From contig CM007315.1 of assembly GCA_000333855.2 (NCBI GenBank), positions 292,116-356,115 on the forward strand: a DNA stretch of 64,000 nucleotides. Direction: 5' to 3'. Numbering within the stretch: the stretch's first letter is position 1; the number at the start of each line of letters is the position of its first letter. This document shows positions 36,467 through 47,756 of the stretch, one piece after another. Position numbers and translations under genes: made by a program. The notes beneath the pieces are model-generated. The model did no database searches, was not told the DNA's origin, and saw only the letters and a list, made by a program, of their open reading frames with translations. Source of the stretch: Endotrypanum monterogeii. Lineage: Eukaryota > Euglenozoa > Kinetoplastea > Trypanosomatida > Trypanosomatidae.

Positions 36467-39166
36467 CTAGTCCGAGTAGCAAACAACAGACTGCCTCGGT
36501 GGTAGACATAGCCAGAAGTGATCTCTGTTTCCCGAACGCATCACCTCTTGCCGGGTCGCCTCCGCCTCTGTGAAAAACCTCCGAGGGAAAAATGTGATAT
36601 CACGCTTGCTGCTGCCACTGGCACTCGACACAGGGCCGTAGAGTCGATCACACAGGTGCGGGTTCGGTGTCATTGGGTCAAGACAGTCGTCCAAGTCGGG
36701 GCAGGAAGTCGCCAACACATCACGCGCACGACCAGCCGCCAAAGCGTAAGTGCTGCGCGTGAAACCAGGCTGCACCTCTTCCATGGAAAGGCCGATCGCA
36801 ACGAGAACCTTGAGGACGTAGCGATGAAAGCTCTGGTCTCGCTGCATAAGTGCCCTCTTCTCTGCAGACAAAGCGCCCACGCCGTCACCATCGTGGCTGT
36901 TGCTCGCTAAAGCATTCTTTGCCTCTTTCTCTTCGCCCGTCTCCTCCTCACGAATGCACTCCAGCATGACCTCTAATAAGCTTCCGGGTGCCCCAAGCAA
37001 GCTGTAGCCACTCGACTCCTTTGTATTGCCATACACACCGTCCCCAACAGCTAGCCCAAGCCAACGGTTTTTATCGCTGACGCTGTCAGAGCCCATGCCA
37101 TCCCTTCTTTTCGGTGCCTGCTGACGCTGCTGCTGCTGCTGCGGTGACGGGGTCTTGCCCAAGGACACGACAGGGATGTCGTTGCAGCTCATCACAACAG
37201 CGTGGATGAACGGCAGCGCATCGCTGAGGTTCCGCTTCATCATGTACAGAAAGGCCATCATTAAGTTAGCGAGCAAGCGCAGCTGCGTGGCGCGTTGAGG
37301 AAGCTCAGCTGTGTGGTCGCCAGAGCCTGTCGCCACTGCGCCACCAGTTACAGCTGCGTGGCAGTCCAGCAGCTCCACCAGTGAGCGGAGGGTGCCCATT
37401 GCATCGTAAAAGCCCTGCTCCGAGTGCAGAAAACAATAGGCCTGGCTGATAGCCCGCAACGCCAGCTCCCGACCTCTCTCCAGAACCTCCTCGCCGTCCG
37501 TGGCAGACTGGGCCAGCATCCAGCTCTGCAGCGCCAAGGACAGCTGATTGCCCGCCAGGTCCGAGTGTGTAAGGGCCGTGGTCTCTCTTGATGGAGGTAA
37601 AAAAAACTCCGGCGACACACGCCCCCCGCGACCTGGAGACAGACACAGTGTTGTACCAACAGTCTCAAAGGGGGACGCAACCGCAGCGGAGCTGTTGGAA
37701 ACGCCGGATCGCGCCGCAGTCGAGATGGAAGCTGCGGAACAACCGGATATCGTCTGTGGGACCGCACCACCGACGGCAGGGGTCGTGCTCGAGGTAGGAT
37801 ACTCCAGGTACGGTGAAAGCGTAGCGTGCGGCGTCGTCCCTGAGGAGGAGGATGTGCCCCCCTGCCCATTGGCAGCGCAGTGCTTGGCAAAGACTGACGT
37901 TAAGCCAGTGGCGGAGTCGACACTCGCAGCTTCAGAATCCGCTTTCACTGCGGCCGGTATACTGCGCATCCGCGACGGGGTACTCTGGTGACCATTGCCA
38001 GTGTCTGCAGTGGCGTCGTCAGTGGGCGCGGGATGCGCACCCAAGGGGTATTGGACGCCGAGCAGTGGCGAAGATGACGGCTGGAAGGCGCGGGCGTGAG
38101 GGCTCAAGCGGATTGGTGGCCGGGCAGCCGCAGCGGCTACACTGGGGGATACGGCTCTAGAAGTCTGAGGCAGCTGAGGTACCTGGAGCTGCTGAGCTTC
38201 CTTCTCCTTTAAGTTGTAATAGCTCTCCAGAGCATCGCCGAGGGTGCGCTTGGCAAAGTTTCCGAGGCCAAAGATGCAGGGATTTCCCGTTTCGGGGTCC
38301 GCATCGTGAAACACACGGTCGACGATGGGTTGTTTCGCGGAGTTGCACTTGAGTCGGAGTGGCGGTCGACCGGGTCCATTACTCAGCTCCATCCCACTGC
38401 GCTGCATCATCGCAGCGGCGCCGTCGGTTGTCGCGAACTCAACGAAGCCGTAGATCCAATTTTGGTTGTTTGTGGAGTTACCGCAGATTCGAACACGTAG
38501 GTACTCGCCGCATTCGGAACACATCGCCCCCAGCTCACTTTGCAGCATTGTCAGCGGCAAAAAACGAAGATGCACTGTGCGAGCCAACAAGTCAGACGTC
38601 GCGGCCTCACGTTCCACCAGACGCTGCCGTTCCTCCTTTGGTAGGGCCTTGAAGTCCTGGTGAAGACGGTTCTGCCGTCGGTTTGGGTAGTCGGCGTTAC
38701 ATCCACGACACGCGTACAGGTGAATGCCTTTGCCGACGCTCTCCTGCAGGCGATCCCCCGCCCTCGCGTGACTCGGCGGGGAAAAGGAGACGAGTGGACT
38801 TTGCTTGCTCGAAGGCGGTTGATCATAACTAGGTGCATCCACCCGCGAGGAAATAGTGTACCGGTAAGAAAAATCTTTACTTTTCAGAGCACCACCGCTC
38901 ACCACCGGTGCACCATCAGTCAGTGTCCATGGTTCCCCTTTGTCAAACGGCGGGGGTCGAACACCAGCGTAGGGGTCGGAAAAGAGCGGCTTGGACGTGT
39001 ACGGCTCGCAGGGGAATGCGGACACCGTCTCCCTCCTCGGCACGTAATCTCCAGCCACAACTTCGAAGCTATACGAGTTTATCGCCGACGTGGCGGAGCG
39101 AGCATCTTTGCTGTGGGACAACTCTTTGGGCTTCACGCTCGGGGAGGTGCTAAAATACGGCATCAT
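36467..39166 (-). CDS. RRM RNA-binding protein, long paralogue
   Basis: 899 aa from the ATG at 39166 (a TTG-initiated extension to 39244 contains the splice acceptor). One RNA-recognition motif at about 196-276 has RNP2 VHLRFLPL (about 198-205) and RNP1 WIYGFVEF (about 237-244). It is followed by a conserved tail (AKQPIVDRVFHDADPETGNP and FAKRTLGDAL, to about 315). Just before the RRM is a CRGCNADYP segment, a possible half metal site. The middle (320-560) is Ser/Ala/Pro/Thr-rich with a Gln run (SPQQQQQRQQ) further on. A C-terminal domain is shared with the gene at 47698-45374, including YVLKVLVAIGLSMEEVQPGF and RDITFFPRRFF. A post-transcriptional regulator of mRNA is the likely role, since trypanosomatids control expression mainly at that level. 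It is followed by a 6.4-kb non-coding region. Confidence 0.9.
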   Translation of the reverse strand: MMPYFSTSPSVKPKELSHSKDARSATSAINSYSFEVVAGDYVPRRETVSAFPCEPYTSKPLFSDPYAGVRPPPFDKGEPWTLTDGAPVVSGGALKSKDFSYRYTISSRVDAPSYDQPPSSKQSPLVSFSPPSHARAGDRLQESVGKGIHLYACRGCNADYPNRRQNRLHQDFKALPKEERQRLVEREAATSDLLARTVHLRFLPLTMLQSELGAMCSECGEYLRVRICGNSTNNQNWIYGFVEFATTDGAAAMMQRSGMELSNGPGRPPLRLKCNSAKQPIVDRVFHDADPETGNPCIFGLGNFAKRTLGDALESYYNLKEKEAQQLQVPQLPQTSRAVSPSVAAAAARPPIRLSPHARAFQPSSSPLLGVQYPLGAHPAPTDDATADTGNGHQSTPSRMRSIPAAVKADSEAASVDSATGLTSVFAKHCAANGQGGTSSSSGTTPHATLSPYLEYPTSSTTPAVGGAVPQTISGCSAASISTAARSGVSNSSAAVASPFETVGTTLCLSPGRGGRVSPEFFLPPSRETTALTHSDLAGNQLSLALQSWMLAQSATDGEEVLERGRELALRAISQAYCFLHSEQGFYDAMGTLRSLVELLDCHAAVTGGAVATGSGDHTAELPQRATQLRLLANLMMAFLYMMKRNLSDALPFIHAVVMSCNDIPVVSLGKTPSPQQQQQRQQAPKRRDGMGSDSVSDKNRWLGLAVGDGVYGNTKESSGYSLLGAPGSLLEVMLECIREEETGEEKEAKNALASNSHDGDGVGALSAEKRALMQRDQSFHRYVLKVLVAIGLSMEEVQPGFTRSTYALAAGRARDVLATSCPDLDDCLDPMTPNPHLCDRLYGPVSSASGSSKRDITFFPRRFFTEAEATRQEVMRSGNRDHFWLCLPPRQSVVCYSD

Positions 39167-39202
39167 TTTACGGGGGCCAGGCCGCTGTGGTAACCACACG
39201 AA

Positions 39203-39233
39203 CTCCACACAACAACGAGAGAAAAAAAAAAAA
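39203..39233 (-). promoter_or_regulatory. Predicted trans-splice acceptor for the long RRM gene
   Basis: Minus-strand T11 plus CTCTC (39233-39217), then the first AG at 39204-39203. The ATG at 39166 is then the first in the message. Confidence 0.55.
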
Positions 39234-39724
39234 GGTGAGTGCAAAGGTCCTCAAAAAAAAAAAAAGGATCACGACCGAAACAGGAATCTGAGCACGGAAA
39301 CGAACGTCTGTAAAGATTTATTCTATTTTTAAAAAGGGGAATGAGGACTAAAAAAGGGGGAAAAACGTAAGTGAGCTAGAAACAACAGGTTCTCGGGAGG
39401 TGTAGGGGTCCAGAACTACGAAGTAGCACGGGGAAAGCAATAAAAACCTGAGAGAAAGTGTGAGCGGGAAATAAACGGGAGTAACGTTCACTGTTCTGGT
39501 GCAGCGCAGCACGTGACGACGGCAATAAAATTGTATATATGTTTTTTTTCTTGTCTACACAAAAACACTCACTCAAGTCTCACGTCCGGCAGACAAAGAA
39601 CAAAAAAAAAATGAAGAAAGAGGGAGAGGGATGTGAAGATGTTTGTGACGTGACAAAAGAAGCAACCTGAAATCAGGAAAGACACAGTATATATATATAT
39701 ATACACTAAATATATTAAATTGTG

Positions 39725-39726
<2 letters not shown>

Positions 39727-39762
<36 letters not shown>
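39727..39762. repeat. (TG)n microsatellite
   Basis: TG dinucleotides followed by TGCG units to about 39,770. Confidence 0.9.
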
Positions 39763-39766
<4 letters not shown>

Positions 39767-41331
39767 CGTGCAAAGAAGGCACCAAAATTAGTTATAGATA
39801 AATTCCTTGTGGGTGGAATGAGGGGTGAGGCAGCAGGCGAATTTGAAAAAATAAAAATGCTTCTGTATTTGTATGGGTGTCTGGTGGGGCTCGGCCTCTC
39901 AAAGTAAGAGGAATGGGTGGATATAAAGGCCTGACAAAGTAAAGAAGGAAAACAAAAAAAACGAAACAAATCCTGTGAGAAAAAACGCAGGCTCAGCAGC
40001 CGCAGGGGCGAGAAGTGAAGAAATCACGATAAAATAACGCCTTCAAGCAATTTATATATAATATAAATAGATATATATACTATATGTGTGTGTAAATAAT
40101 ACAATATATATATATATATATATTTATTTATATATGTGAGAAAGTATATATCGTTGTTCGTGTACACGGTTACGAGACGACCCAATAAAGAAACGCGAAG
40201 CTCTAGCGCCACAAACCCCACTCCCGCCCCGTCCCGCACCGTTACACAGGCAAAGAGATTTAAAAAAGGTTTAAAATATCAACACACTACCAGAGGACTC
40301 AGAAGGAAAAAAAGAAGATAATGTGAGGTATGAAAAAAAGAGTTGAGCCCCCTCTCCCCAAATAAAGCCGAAAAATAACGTGTCTTCTTATTTGTTGTTC
40401 TTTGGAGGGGGATAAAAAAAAAAAAAAAGAGGGAAGTTGACTGGAGTAGAAAAAAAAATGTGTCGTTTCTTTTTTTGTTGTTTTCAGTTAGTTTTCTTGG
40501 GCGGGGGGGTAAAATCACCGTAAATTTGTAATATTCAATTTCTTTATATATTTATATAAATATAAATATATAAATATAAATATATATAATAATATATATA
40601 TATATATATATATCTGCGTGTGTGTGCGATTCGTCTTCTGCCCCTCTTCTTCAAAAAGCCACTCAAAAAAAAAAAAAAAAAAGATATGACGAAGATGATA
40701 AAAGGGAGAAACCAATAAATATCCAGACAGTGGCTTCAAAGCGCAGTTGATTTTTTTTTTTTTATGGGAATGGTATCGTGTGTCCTACTCAGCGAAAACA
40801 ACTATAAATAAAATACAGTAAAACAACTAAACGAATGAAATTCCCCTACGAAAAAAAAATTAAGTGAAGAGAAAGGGAAGAAGAGGGAGGGGGAGGTGAC
40901 AGCAAGGAAGACGGAGGTACAAAGGAAAACTGAAAGATGATGTGATTTCATAAATAAATAAATAAATATTACAACAAAGTGAAAATGTGCAATAGGTGAG
41001 GAAACTATAAAAACTCGGGTAGATGACCCGAGCCCTATTGGAAAAAAACCTACACGAAGCAGCTTTCGTGGAGTGATATATATATATATATATATATGTA
41101 GCAAGAGAGAGCGAGACGGATTTTCTAGTTTTCTCGGTCGCCCTCCACGCCTCTACGTCTCTCTGCTGCACAAATGTCAGAATCAGTCTGGAGAAAGGAA
41201 GGAAAGGAGGAAAGGAGGAAAGAATTTGAGACAAAACCGGTAGAGATCTTGTACCCCCTTTTTTAAACCAAAACTGAAAAGTCCCCCCCCAAAAAAAAAA
41301 AGTAGCTCAGCAAGAAACGCGAAGAGCGTCA

Positions 41332-41332
<1 letters not shown>

Positions 41333-41368
<36 letters not shown>
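41333..41368. repeat. (CA)n microsatellite
   Basis: Uninterrupted CA dinucleotides. Confidence 0.9.
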
Positions 41369-44223
41369 TCTCTCTCGGAAATAAAAATGATATGAGCTCA
41401 AAAGCAATGGAAAATCACCTCAGCGTGCCTTTATCCAAGTGGGGAGCAGAAAAACAGAGGAGCAAAGGTCAGTACAATTTTTCTTTCTAAAAAAAAAAGA
41501 AACAGCCCAAGAGGAAGTATAAGAAGACGCGTACACGAGTATATAAAGCACAGTAGGGTAGAAATCCAGGAGGCAATGCAGAAAAGCGTCAGAGATTGAA
41601 GAAAAAAAAACACAGGAAAACACGCGACCTCTGTTTACCTTTTGCGTGTATGTATGTATATATGTGTGTGTGTGCGTGACAGCTGCCGTTTGGGGGAAGA
41701 AAAAAAGAGAGAGAGGGTGGCGGCGGGGGAATGACTGATAAAATGTAAATTTGAGTGTCCGGGGTAAAAAAAAAGATTTTTTTTTAGGAAAGGCTAACGA
41801 AACTTCAACGACTAAGATATACGTAAAAAAAAAGGATGTAAATATATATGTCCACTGTGAGTAAGAATGAATGGTAAACAAAAAGATGAAAAAAAATTAG
41901 AGGCAGACGCTTTTGTTCTGTCCCCTCCCTCCTCCTCTCCTAAAACGCACACGCCCACGCGCGTGATCGACACTCGTTTTGGGTGGATGAGTATCACAAA
42001 ATCAAAAAAAAAAGAGGTTATGTGATGATGATGTTGGTAGTAAAGAAGACTTCTCAACGGCAGAGGACGAGGAGCTACAAACAAAAACTGTAAAAATTTT
42101 TTTTTGTTAGGAAAAAAAAAAATGGGGAAGGTGGAGAGCGCACGCACAACCAGAGGCGCCCGGGAAAAGAAAGACGCGTGCGCGTATCTATGATATACCT
42201 AATAATATGCGGATCTACCTGACAACTGCCGTACTGGAAAAAAAAAAACGGGAAAAGAGGAAGCGCAGAAATATGAGGTACACAAAAAACAATGAACAAA
42301 AGGAAGAGAAGAATGAAAAATAAGAGTGAGGAAAAAAAAAAGGGATCAACTCAACTGTGAATACCGCGGTTTCCTGACGCACCTGAAGTCGAATATAAAA
42401 AACACTCTGTCTGTGTGTCTGTGTGTGTGAAGAATTGTGACGAGTGAAGACGTTCTCTCGGAGGCGATAACACCACAGGAAGCCGTATATGAATAAAAAG
42501 AAGATGCTACTGTGTAAACCTTCAACTACTCCACTTCTTCAATATCCTTTTTTTTTTCTGTTGTACCCTCTCGGGGGGGGAATCTTTTCCGCTACCAAAA
42601 CAGTTAGCACAAACACAAAAACACAGAATATATATATCTACCTTTTTTATTTCTCGCTTTGCAGTGGATAGACAAGGAGGGTCCAGAATATGATCTGAGC
42701 TTAGCACACAGAACGATACGAATGTGACTGTGACGAGGGGAATAAAAGTTTCTTTTCCAGGGGGTAACAAGCAGAAACTCGTGAGTTTCAAAACAAAGAT
42801 GCGAGACTATGTTTGTGCGCGTGGGGGAGAACCTTCTGTTTTTTTTTCTCTCTCTCGCGTGAGTGTGTTTGTGTGTGACTTCGCTACTACTTCTACGTGA
42901 AAAAATGGAAGAGGAGCACCTATATACAATGAAAGGAGGAATGGCAGCGGATGGCGGGGGACGGCGCGATCGCCTGACGAGGCTGGAGCCGATTGAAGAA
43001 AGCAACAAAAAGGCTTTCTGTTGAAGAAAAAAAAATGGCTGGTAGAAAGAAGAAGGCAGCAATAGCAGTGCGCTCAGAGTGTGTGTGTGTGTGTGGGTGG
43101 GTGTGTGGGTGTTCGTGGGTTGACGCATAAATATCCTGTGTTTTTCGGCAAGGGAAAGTGGGGGGAGGAGGGAGGGAGCACCGACACAAAGTCGATTCGG
43201 AGAAACGAAGAAAAACCAGCAAAAAAAAAGAGATCGAAAAAAAAAAAGGTGGTGGGGAGACAGTGCCGCAGGAGAGAGGTGTCACTCAGTATATGTAAAT
43301 GTCTATGGGCGCAATCTTCCACGCGTGGCACACACACAGCCTCTTATGCTTTTTTTCCTGAAGGAAACTCAAAATTTCCTTCCTCCTAAGCCGAAATAGA
43401 GATGATGTGAAAAAAAAAAATGTCAATGAAGAAGGCAGACAATGCTGACTGTGAGAACAACACACATACAAACACACACACAACCAAAAAAAAAAAAGGT
43501 GGGCTAGACGGCGAAAAGAGTTGAAGCGATTGTGTTTCAGACGGGGAAACAAGATGAAGGGAAGAGGCGGTGAAGAACGTTCAAAGGAAGTGGCGCACAC
43601 AAAAGGGGTGAAGGGTATTCGCTTGAAGAGGAGGGATAGAATTCACACCGCAATCAGCACTAGATGAGAGGTCGAGATGAAAAAATATATACTCAAGTGG
43701 AAGCGGAGGCAAATGTCCCGAGAAGAATAAAAACAAAAGAGCGGGAAGAAGGAACCACAAGGTAGACAAGGAGTGCAGCAACAACACAAAGACATCCAAA
43801 AAAAAAAAGAGAAAACAAACGTCAGCAACGCCAAAAAGGAGGCTCAGAAACCAACACGGAGCTCAAAGGAAAAGAAATGATGTGAAAACAAACAAAAAAA
43901 CGAGGGGGAGGAGACTGCAGTGGCGACAATACACACGCCCCGCACTACAGCCTGCGTGATCGATGAAAGCAAAGATGATGAGTAATGACGAGAGCGGTTA
44001 ACTTTTCCCGATGATGTGAGTGACGAGTGGAAAGAATTTGAGAGCGTTGTGAGAAGAAAATAACGGCGGGACGGAGTGGGTGTGAGTAGGGGTGACAGAG
44101 AACAGAAAGGTCTTTGGGGGGAGAAGGCAGGCAGTGGAGCCGCCTATAGGGTAATATCTTCTCTTGTATTCAATTGAGTGTTCTCTTCGAACATGTATAT
44201 GTGTGTGCGTGTGAGCAGATCAG

Positions 44224-44227
<4 letters not shown>

Positions 44228-44262
<35 letters not shown>
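44228..44262. repeat. (TA)n microsatellite
   Basis: Uninterrupted TA dinucleotides about 80 bases from the long G run. Confidence 0.9.
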
Positions 44263-44263
<1 letters not shown>

Positions 44264-44340
44264 CCAGGGGAAAAAGTTGTGTGCATTGGAGAGCGGTAAG
44301 ATGAGAAGAGGTAAAAACAGATAGATGTGAAGGAGTAGAG

Positions 44341-44344
<4 letters not shown>

Positions 44345-44377
<33 letters not shown>
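44345..44377 (+). repeat. Poly-G tract, 33 bases
   Basis: An uninterrupted run of 33 G on the plus strand, by far the longest G homopolymer in the window. The minus-strand RNA would carry poly-C. Confidence 0.9.
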
Positions 44378-45373
44378 CTAGGTCTGGAGACACACCCTGA
44401 GATCTAGAGGCGCATTCTCGAAAAAAAAAAACGAAGACGCAAAAGTGCATGAAAAGACAGCGGAAGAGAGCGACAGTGCTTTACTAGCTGTGGGTGGTTT
44501 TCTCAAGTGTCAAAAACATCTAAGAGAATACATGTAAATGTAGAAATATTATAATAATAATACTAATATATATATATATATATATATACACAGATATTTA
44601 CATATGAAAAAAAACGAAACTGCGTGCCAATGATAAGATACGGGCATCTTGTTCACCCCCGCGGTACTGCTGCATCCGCCAATTCCACCCGAGTCGCACA
44701 TGTTTTGAAATCGCTCAAAGTGCCTTACATGACGAAAAAAAAAATAAAAAAATAAAAAAGTGCCCTCACATTACGAAACCTAATTGAGCCAAGCGGTGAG
44801 GAAGATGGAGAAGAGGATAGAAAAGAAAGGCGATGGAGAAGAGGCAATAAATAATAAAAAAAACATTCCCCTGTGCAGACCACTCACAGAAGACAGAAAA
44901 GAAAAAAAAGACGAGCAAAAGGACGAAGAACAGCACCATCCAGAGCATACAGTGAGTGGAAGCAGGAAGGGAAGGAGGAATGTAGGTATTATGGTATCCC
45001 CTTGTCTCTCCGAGAAAAGAAAATGAGAGAAATTGAGGGAAATAGGCACGGCATCATATATTTAAAACAAAGAAATGTATCAATACCCTTAAAAATCTAT
45101 GCGAGGGGGGCGTTGAAGATTCTGAGTGTTGCCTATGTCCTGCGGACAGACGGCCTGGAGTACAGTATGCTCTGGGACGAGCGAAAAAAAAAACCAGGAA
45201 AAGGAATTGATATATGAAATTTTTTGAGCGTCCCTCGCATCAAATTGGACGCCACTTCATCGATCGAGGTGACACATCAACAGCTCTACACCTTCCTCGC
45301 ACATGTGAAAAGCCCCGACACCCATTCCCACGGTGTATCTTTGCGTGCATGCCTTCGCTTACATGCGAATTTA

Positions 45374-47698
45374 TCACTGGAAGATAGATACGACGTCGTT
45401 TGGCGGGAGCTCCCGCCAGAAGTCCTCCTTCCCGCGTAGGTCAGAAATACGATGACGCACGGCAGCGATACCTTCGAAAAAAATATGTGGAAAGGACGTT
45501 ATGTCGCGACTGCGGCCGCTCCCCGCCGACTCCGGAAAAAATACAACGCACACACGTGGATTGCCGGTAGCTGAAGCAGCCAAACAGTCCTGTAACAGCT
45601 TACTAGGGGCACCAAGCACCTGAGCCGCTCGCGCGTTCGCCAACATGTAGGCACTTCGTGCGGTATCGGGGTGAACCTCCTCCATCGAAAGCCCAACACA
45701 AACAAGCACGTTCAGCACATAGCGCCAGAATGTTTCCTCGCGACGCCGACATACATCCATCTCGCCCGAGTGGAGAAATGAATCACCGGCATCGCTGCAT
45801 GCGCATATACAACTCTTCGGCCCTTTGAGCAACACCGCAGCGTTCGCCCCTCCTTCAATCAACGTTTTTTCCTCAGAAGAGTGCTCGCGCACTTCGGTGT
45901 GAACAGCTTCTATTGCCTCGCAGGACACTCTATTCGTAACGCCGTCCTCGTCCTCGTCGACCATATCCAATAGAGAACCTGCAACATCCTGATCAACATA
46001 TGAACTCAGTGAACCTCGATGGACAGGACGGCGTTTCGTTAGAGGGAACAAATCTGCGGGAGCATCCGCCGCGGCTGCATTAGCGAGTGAACTACATACC
46101 AGATGCGAGGCCTCGGGTGGTAGCGAGTCGTTCGTTTTGTGAGCATGTAAGTGGTCCTGTACCCCCGCCTTCTCGCCCGGCGCTCGTGTGTGTAACAACA
46201 GTTTGGGGAGGGGAATATGGGCGAAAGTCATCAACACGGCCTCCACATACGGCAGGGCATCTACGACGCTTCGGCGCAGCAGACACACCAAGGCACCAAG
46301 CAGGTTTGTCAGCATCCTCAACTGTGTCACACACTGGGGGACAGTTGCGGTACAACCACCGGATGCTGTCTGTTCGGCACCCCCTGTCACAGCTGCGTTG
46401 GAGTCCAACAAGTCGAGAATCTGCGCCAGCGCAGACAGAACACCCTGAATATCTGCTTCAGACGCGAGGTGACTGACACGGCACATCGCATCAAGCACCA
46501 TTGACTCACCCCGTCGTACTATGGAGGCACCGTCGAGTTGCTGATCCACAGTGAGAACGCTACGGCGCAGTCCCTCGAAAGTAGCTGAGAGTTGCTGCAG
46601 CACATCGATAGATTCCCCGCCTCCTTCCACCACGAGCGGCGTCCCGAGTCCGGGGTGCGTAGAAGGCCTTTCTGCCGGTTGCAGCACTGGCACAACCGAG
46701 CCGCTGCAACAGCCGCTCGGGATCGGTGCACTTCCCGGTGCCGAGTTAAAACCAGCTGAGCCCACACACCTATCGGTGCTCTCTGTGCCACATGGATCCG
46801 TCGCTGCTCTGTTGGCAGCACCACATTGCAACAAATCTCCGGCCGCGCACCCAGCCGCCTCAGCAGGCTCCGGCAACCCCTTCCAGCAATGACAGCAGCC
46901 ACAACAGTTCACCCCAGAGCATCCACAGCCGCAACCCGTAGCAGCAACTTTGCGCATCGACCGCAGCGTGAGAGCCGTGAGCGCGTTAGTGGCAGCCCTC
47001 GTACGATAGTCTCCGGTGCCACCCCCAGAGCACCCCCGACTGCTGCTGCAACCCGCGCCCGCTGCCGCGCTAGGTGTAGCGGCGACCCCGCCACCACTGC
47101 CCACCACGAGAAGCACATCATTGAGTGTGCGATCTGCCAGATATCCCCGACCGAAGCCACACGGGGTGCCCTCCACCACGTCCGCATCGTACGCCATACA
47201 GTCGAGAATGGGCTGCTTCGATGGACTACACTTCAGGCGCAGCGGTGGCTTGTCGGGGCCGTTGGGTAACTCCATCCCGCAATGAGTGATCATCTTTGCT
47301 GCCGCATCAACCGAGGAGAACTCGACGAAGCCGTAGACCCATTTCTGGTGCGTGGAAGCATTGCCGCATATTCGTACGCGGAGGTATTCCCCACACTGAT
47401 CAAAAACATCGGCGAGGACCCGCTGACTCATGAACGGCGGTAAGCAGCGAAGGTGCACAGTGCGAGCCACCACCTCCGCACGCGAGAGCTGCATCCCTAA
47501 GGTGCTTGGAGAGGCCTTCGAAGCCTTGCTGACCGCTTCTGTGGACATACTCTTTGGCGCCAGGGCCCACCCCGTGGAGGAGGCGCTGACACCCATACAC
47601 TCCGAGGATGCTGTCACGGGTGAAGGCCCCATGCTGTCGAGAGGGCTCGGCATCTTATCAAGAGAAATCTCAGAGCTCCCATCTCGTTTTGTAGACAT
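45374..47698 (-). CDS. RRM RNA-binding protein, short paralogue with Cys cluster
   Basis: 774 aa, ATG at 47698. One RRM at about 78-155 has RNP2 VHLRCLPP (about 81-88) and RNP1 WVYGFVEF (about 120-127). It is followed by the same extension as in the long paralogue (SKQPILDCMAYDAD and LADRTLNDVL). At about 256-271 a short cluster has eight Cys and one His in 16 residues (CGCGCSGVNCCGCCHC), within an Ala/Gly-rich linker; this could bind metal and is absent from the paralogue. The C-terminal domain (about 655-774) aligns with the paralogue: YVLNVLVCVGLSMEEVHPD, RDITSFPHIFF and the DFWRELPP motif. The central region (about 400-520) also matches, including a DSNAAVTGGA motif and LRMLTNLLGALVCLLRRSV. 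The two genes are an old tandem duplication. Likely an mRNA-binding regulator. Confidence 0.9.
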   Translation of the reverse strand: MSTKRDGSSEISLDKMPSPLDSMGPSPVTASSECMGVSASSTGWALAPKSMSTEAVSKASKASPSTLGMQLSRAEVVARTVHLRCLPPFMSQRVLADVFDQCGEYLRVRICGNASTHQKWVYGFVEFSSVDAAAKMITHCGMELPNGPDKPPLRLKCSPSKQPILDCMAYDADVVEGTPCGFGRGYLADRTLNDVLLVVGSGGGVAATPSAAAGAGCSSSRGCSGGGTGDYRTRAATNALTALTLRSMRKVAATGCGCGCSGVNCCGCCHCWKGLPEPAEAAGCAAGDLLQCGAANRAATDPCGTESTDRCVGSAGFNSAPGSAPIPSGCCSGSVVPVLQPAERPSTHPGLGTPLVVEGGGESIDVLQQLSATFEGLRRSVLTVDQQLDGASIVRRGESMVLDAMCRVSHLASEADIQGVLSALAQILDLLDSNAAVTGGAEQTASGGCTATVPQCVTQLRMLTNLLGALVCLLRRSVVDALPYVEAVLMTFAHIPLPKLLLHTRAPGEKAGVQDHLHAHKTNDSLPPEASHLVCSSLANAAAADAPADLFPLTKRRPVHRGSLSSYVDQDVAGSLLDMVDEDEDGVTNRVSCEAIEAVHTEVREHSSEEKTLIEGGANAAVLLKGPKSCICACSDAGDSFLHSGEMDVCRRREETFWRYVLNVLVCVGLSMEEVHPDTARSAYMLANARAAQVLGAPSKLLQDCLAASATGNPRVCVVFFPESAGSGRSRDITSFPHIFFEGIAAVRHRISDLRGKEDFWRELPPNDVVSIFQ

Positions 47699-47724
47699 GA
47701 CGACACGCAGCCCTCTCCCCTTTT

Positions 47725-47756
47725 CTTTTTTTCGGTAATCAGAAAAAAAATAAAAT
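47725..47756 (-). promoter_or_regulatory. Predicted trans-splice acceptor for the short RRM gene
   Basis: A minus-strand T-rich tract (47756-47742) is followed by the first AG at 47726-47725, about 26 bases before the ATG at 47698. The 5' UTR is purine-rich. Confidence 0.4.

Larger units (their letters stand above)
39167..45373. other. 6.2-kb spacer, probable long 3' UTR of the short RRM gene
   Basis: No confident gene. The plus strand is strikingly purine-rich, with dozens of A8-A17 tracts. It contains (TG)n at 39,727-39,762, (TA)n near 40,108-40,125 and 40,588-40,613, (CA)n at 41,333-41,368, (TA)n at 44,228-44,262 and a 33-base G run at 44,345-44,377. Plus-strand frames at about 44,873-45,217 and 45,224-45,439 are in the same phase and protein-like, but broken by a stop and lacking an ATG in the second part. 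They are not called. Confidence 0.55.

Noticed and set aside
44873..45439. Plus-strand frames with protein-like sequence next to the short RRM gene
   Set aside because: Interrupted by a stop, lacking an ATG in the second part, overlapping the RRM gene 3' end, and in purine-rich sequence that commonly reads this way.
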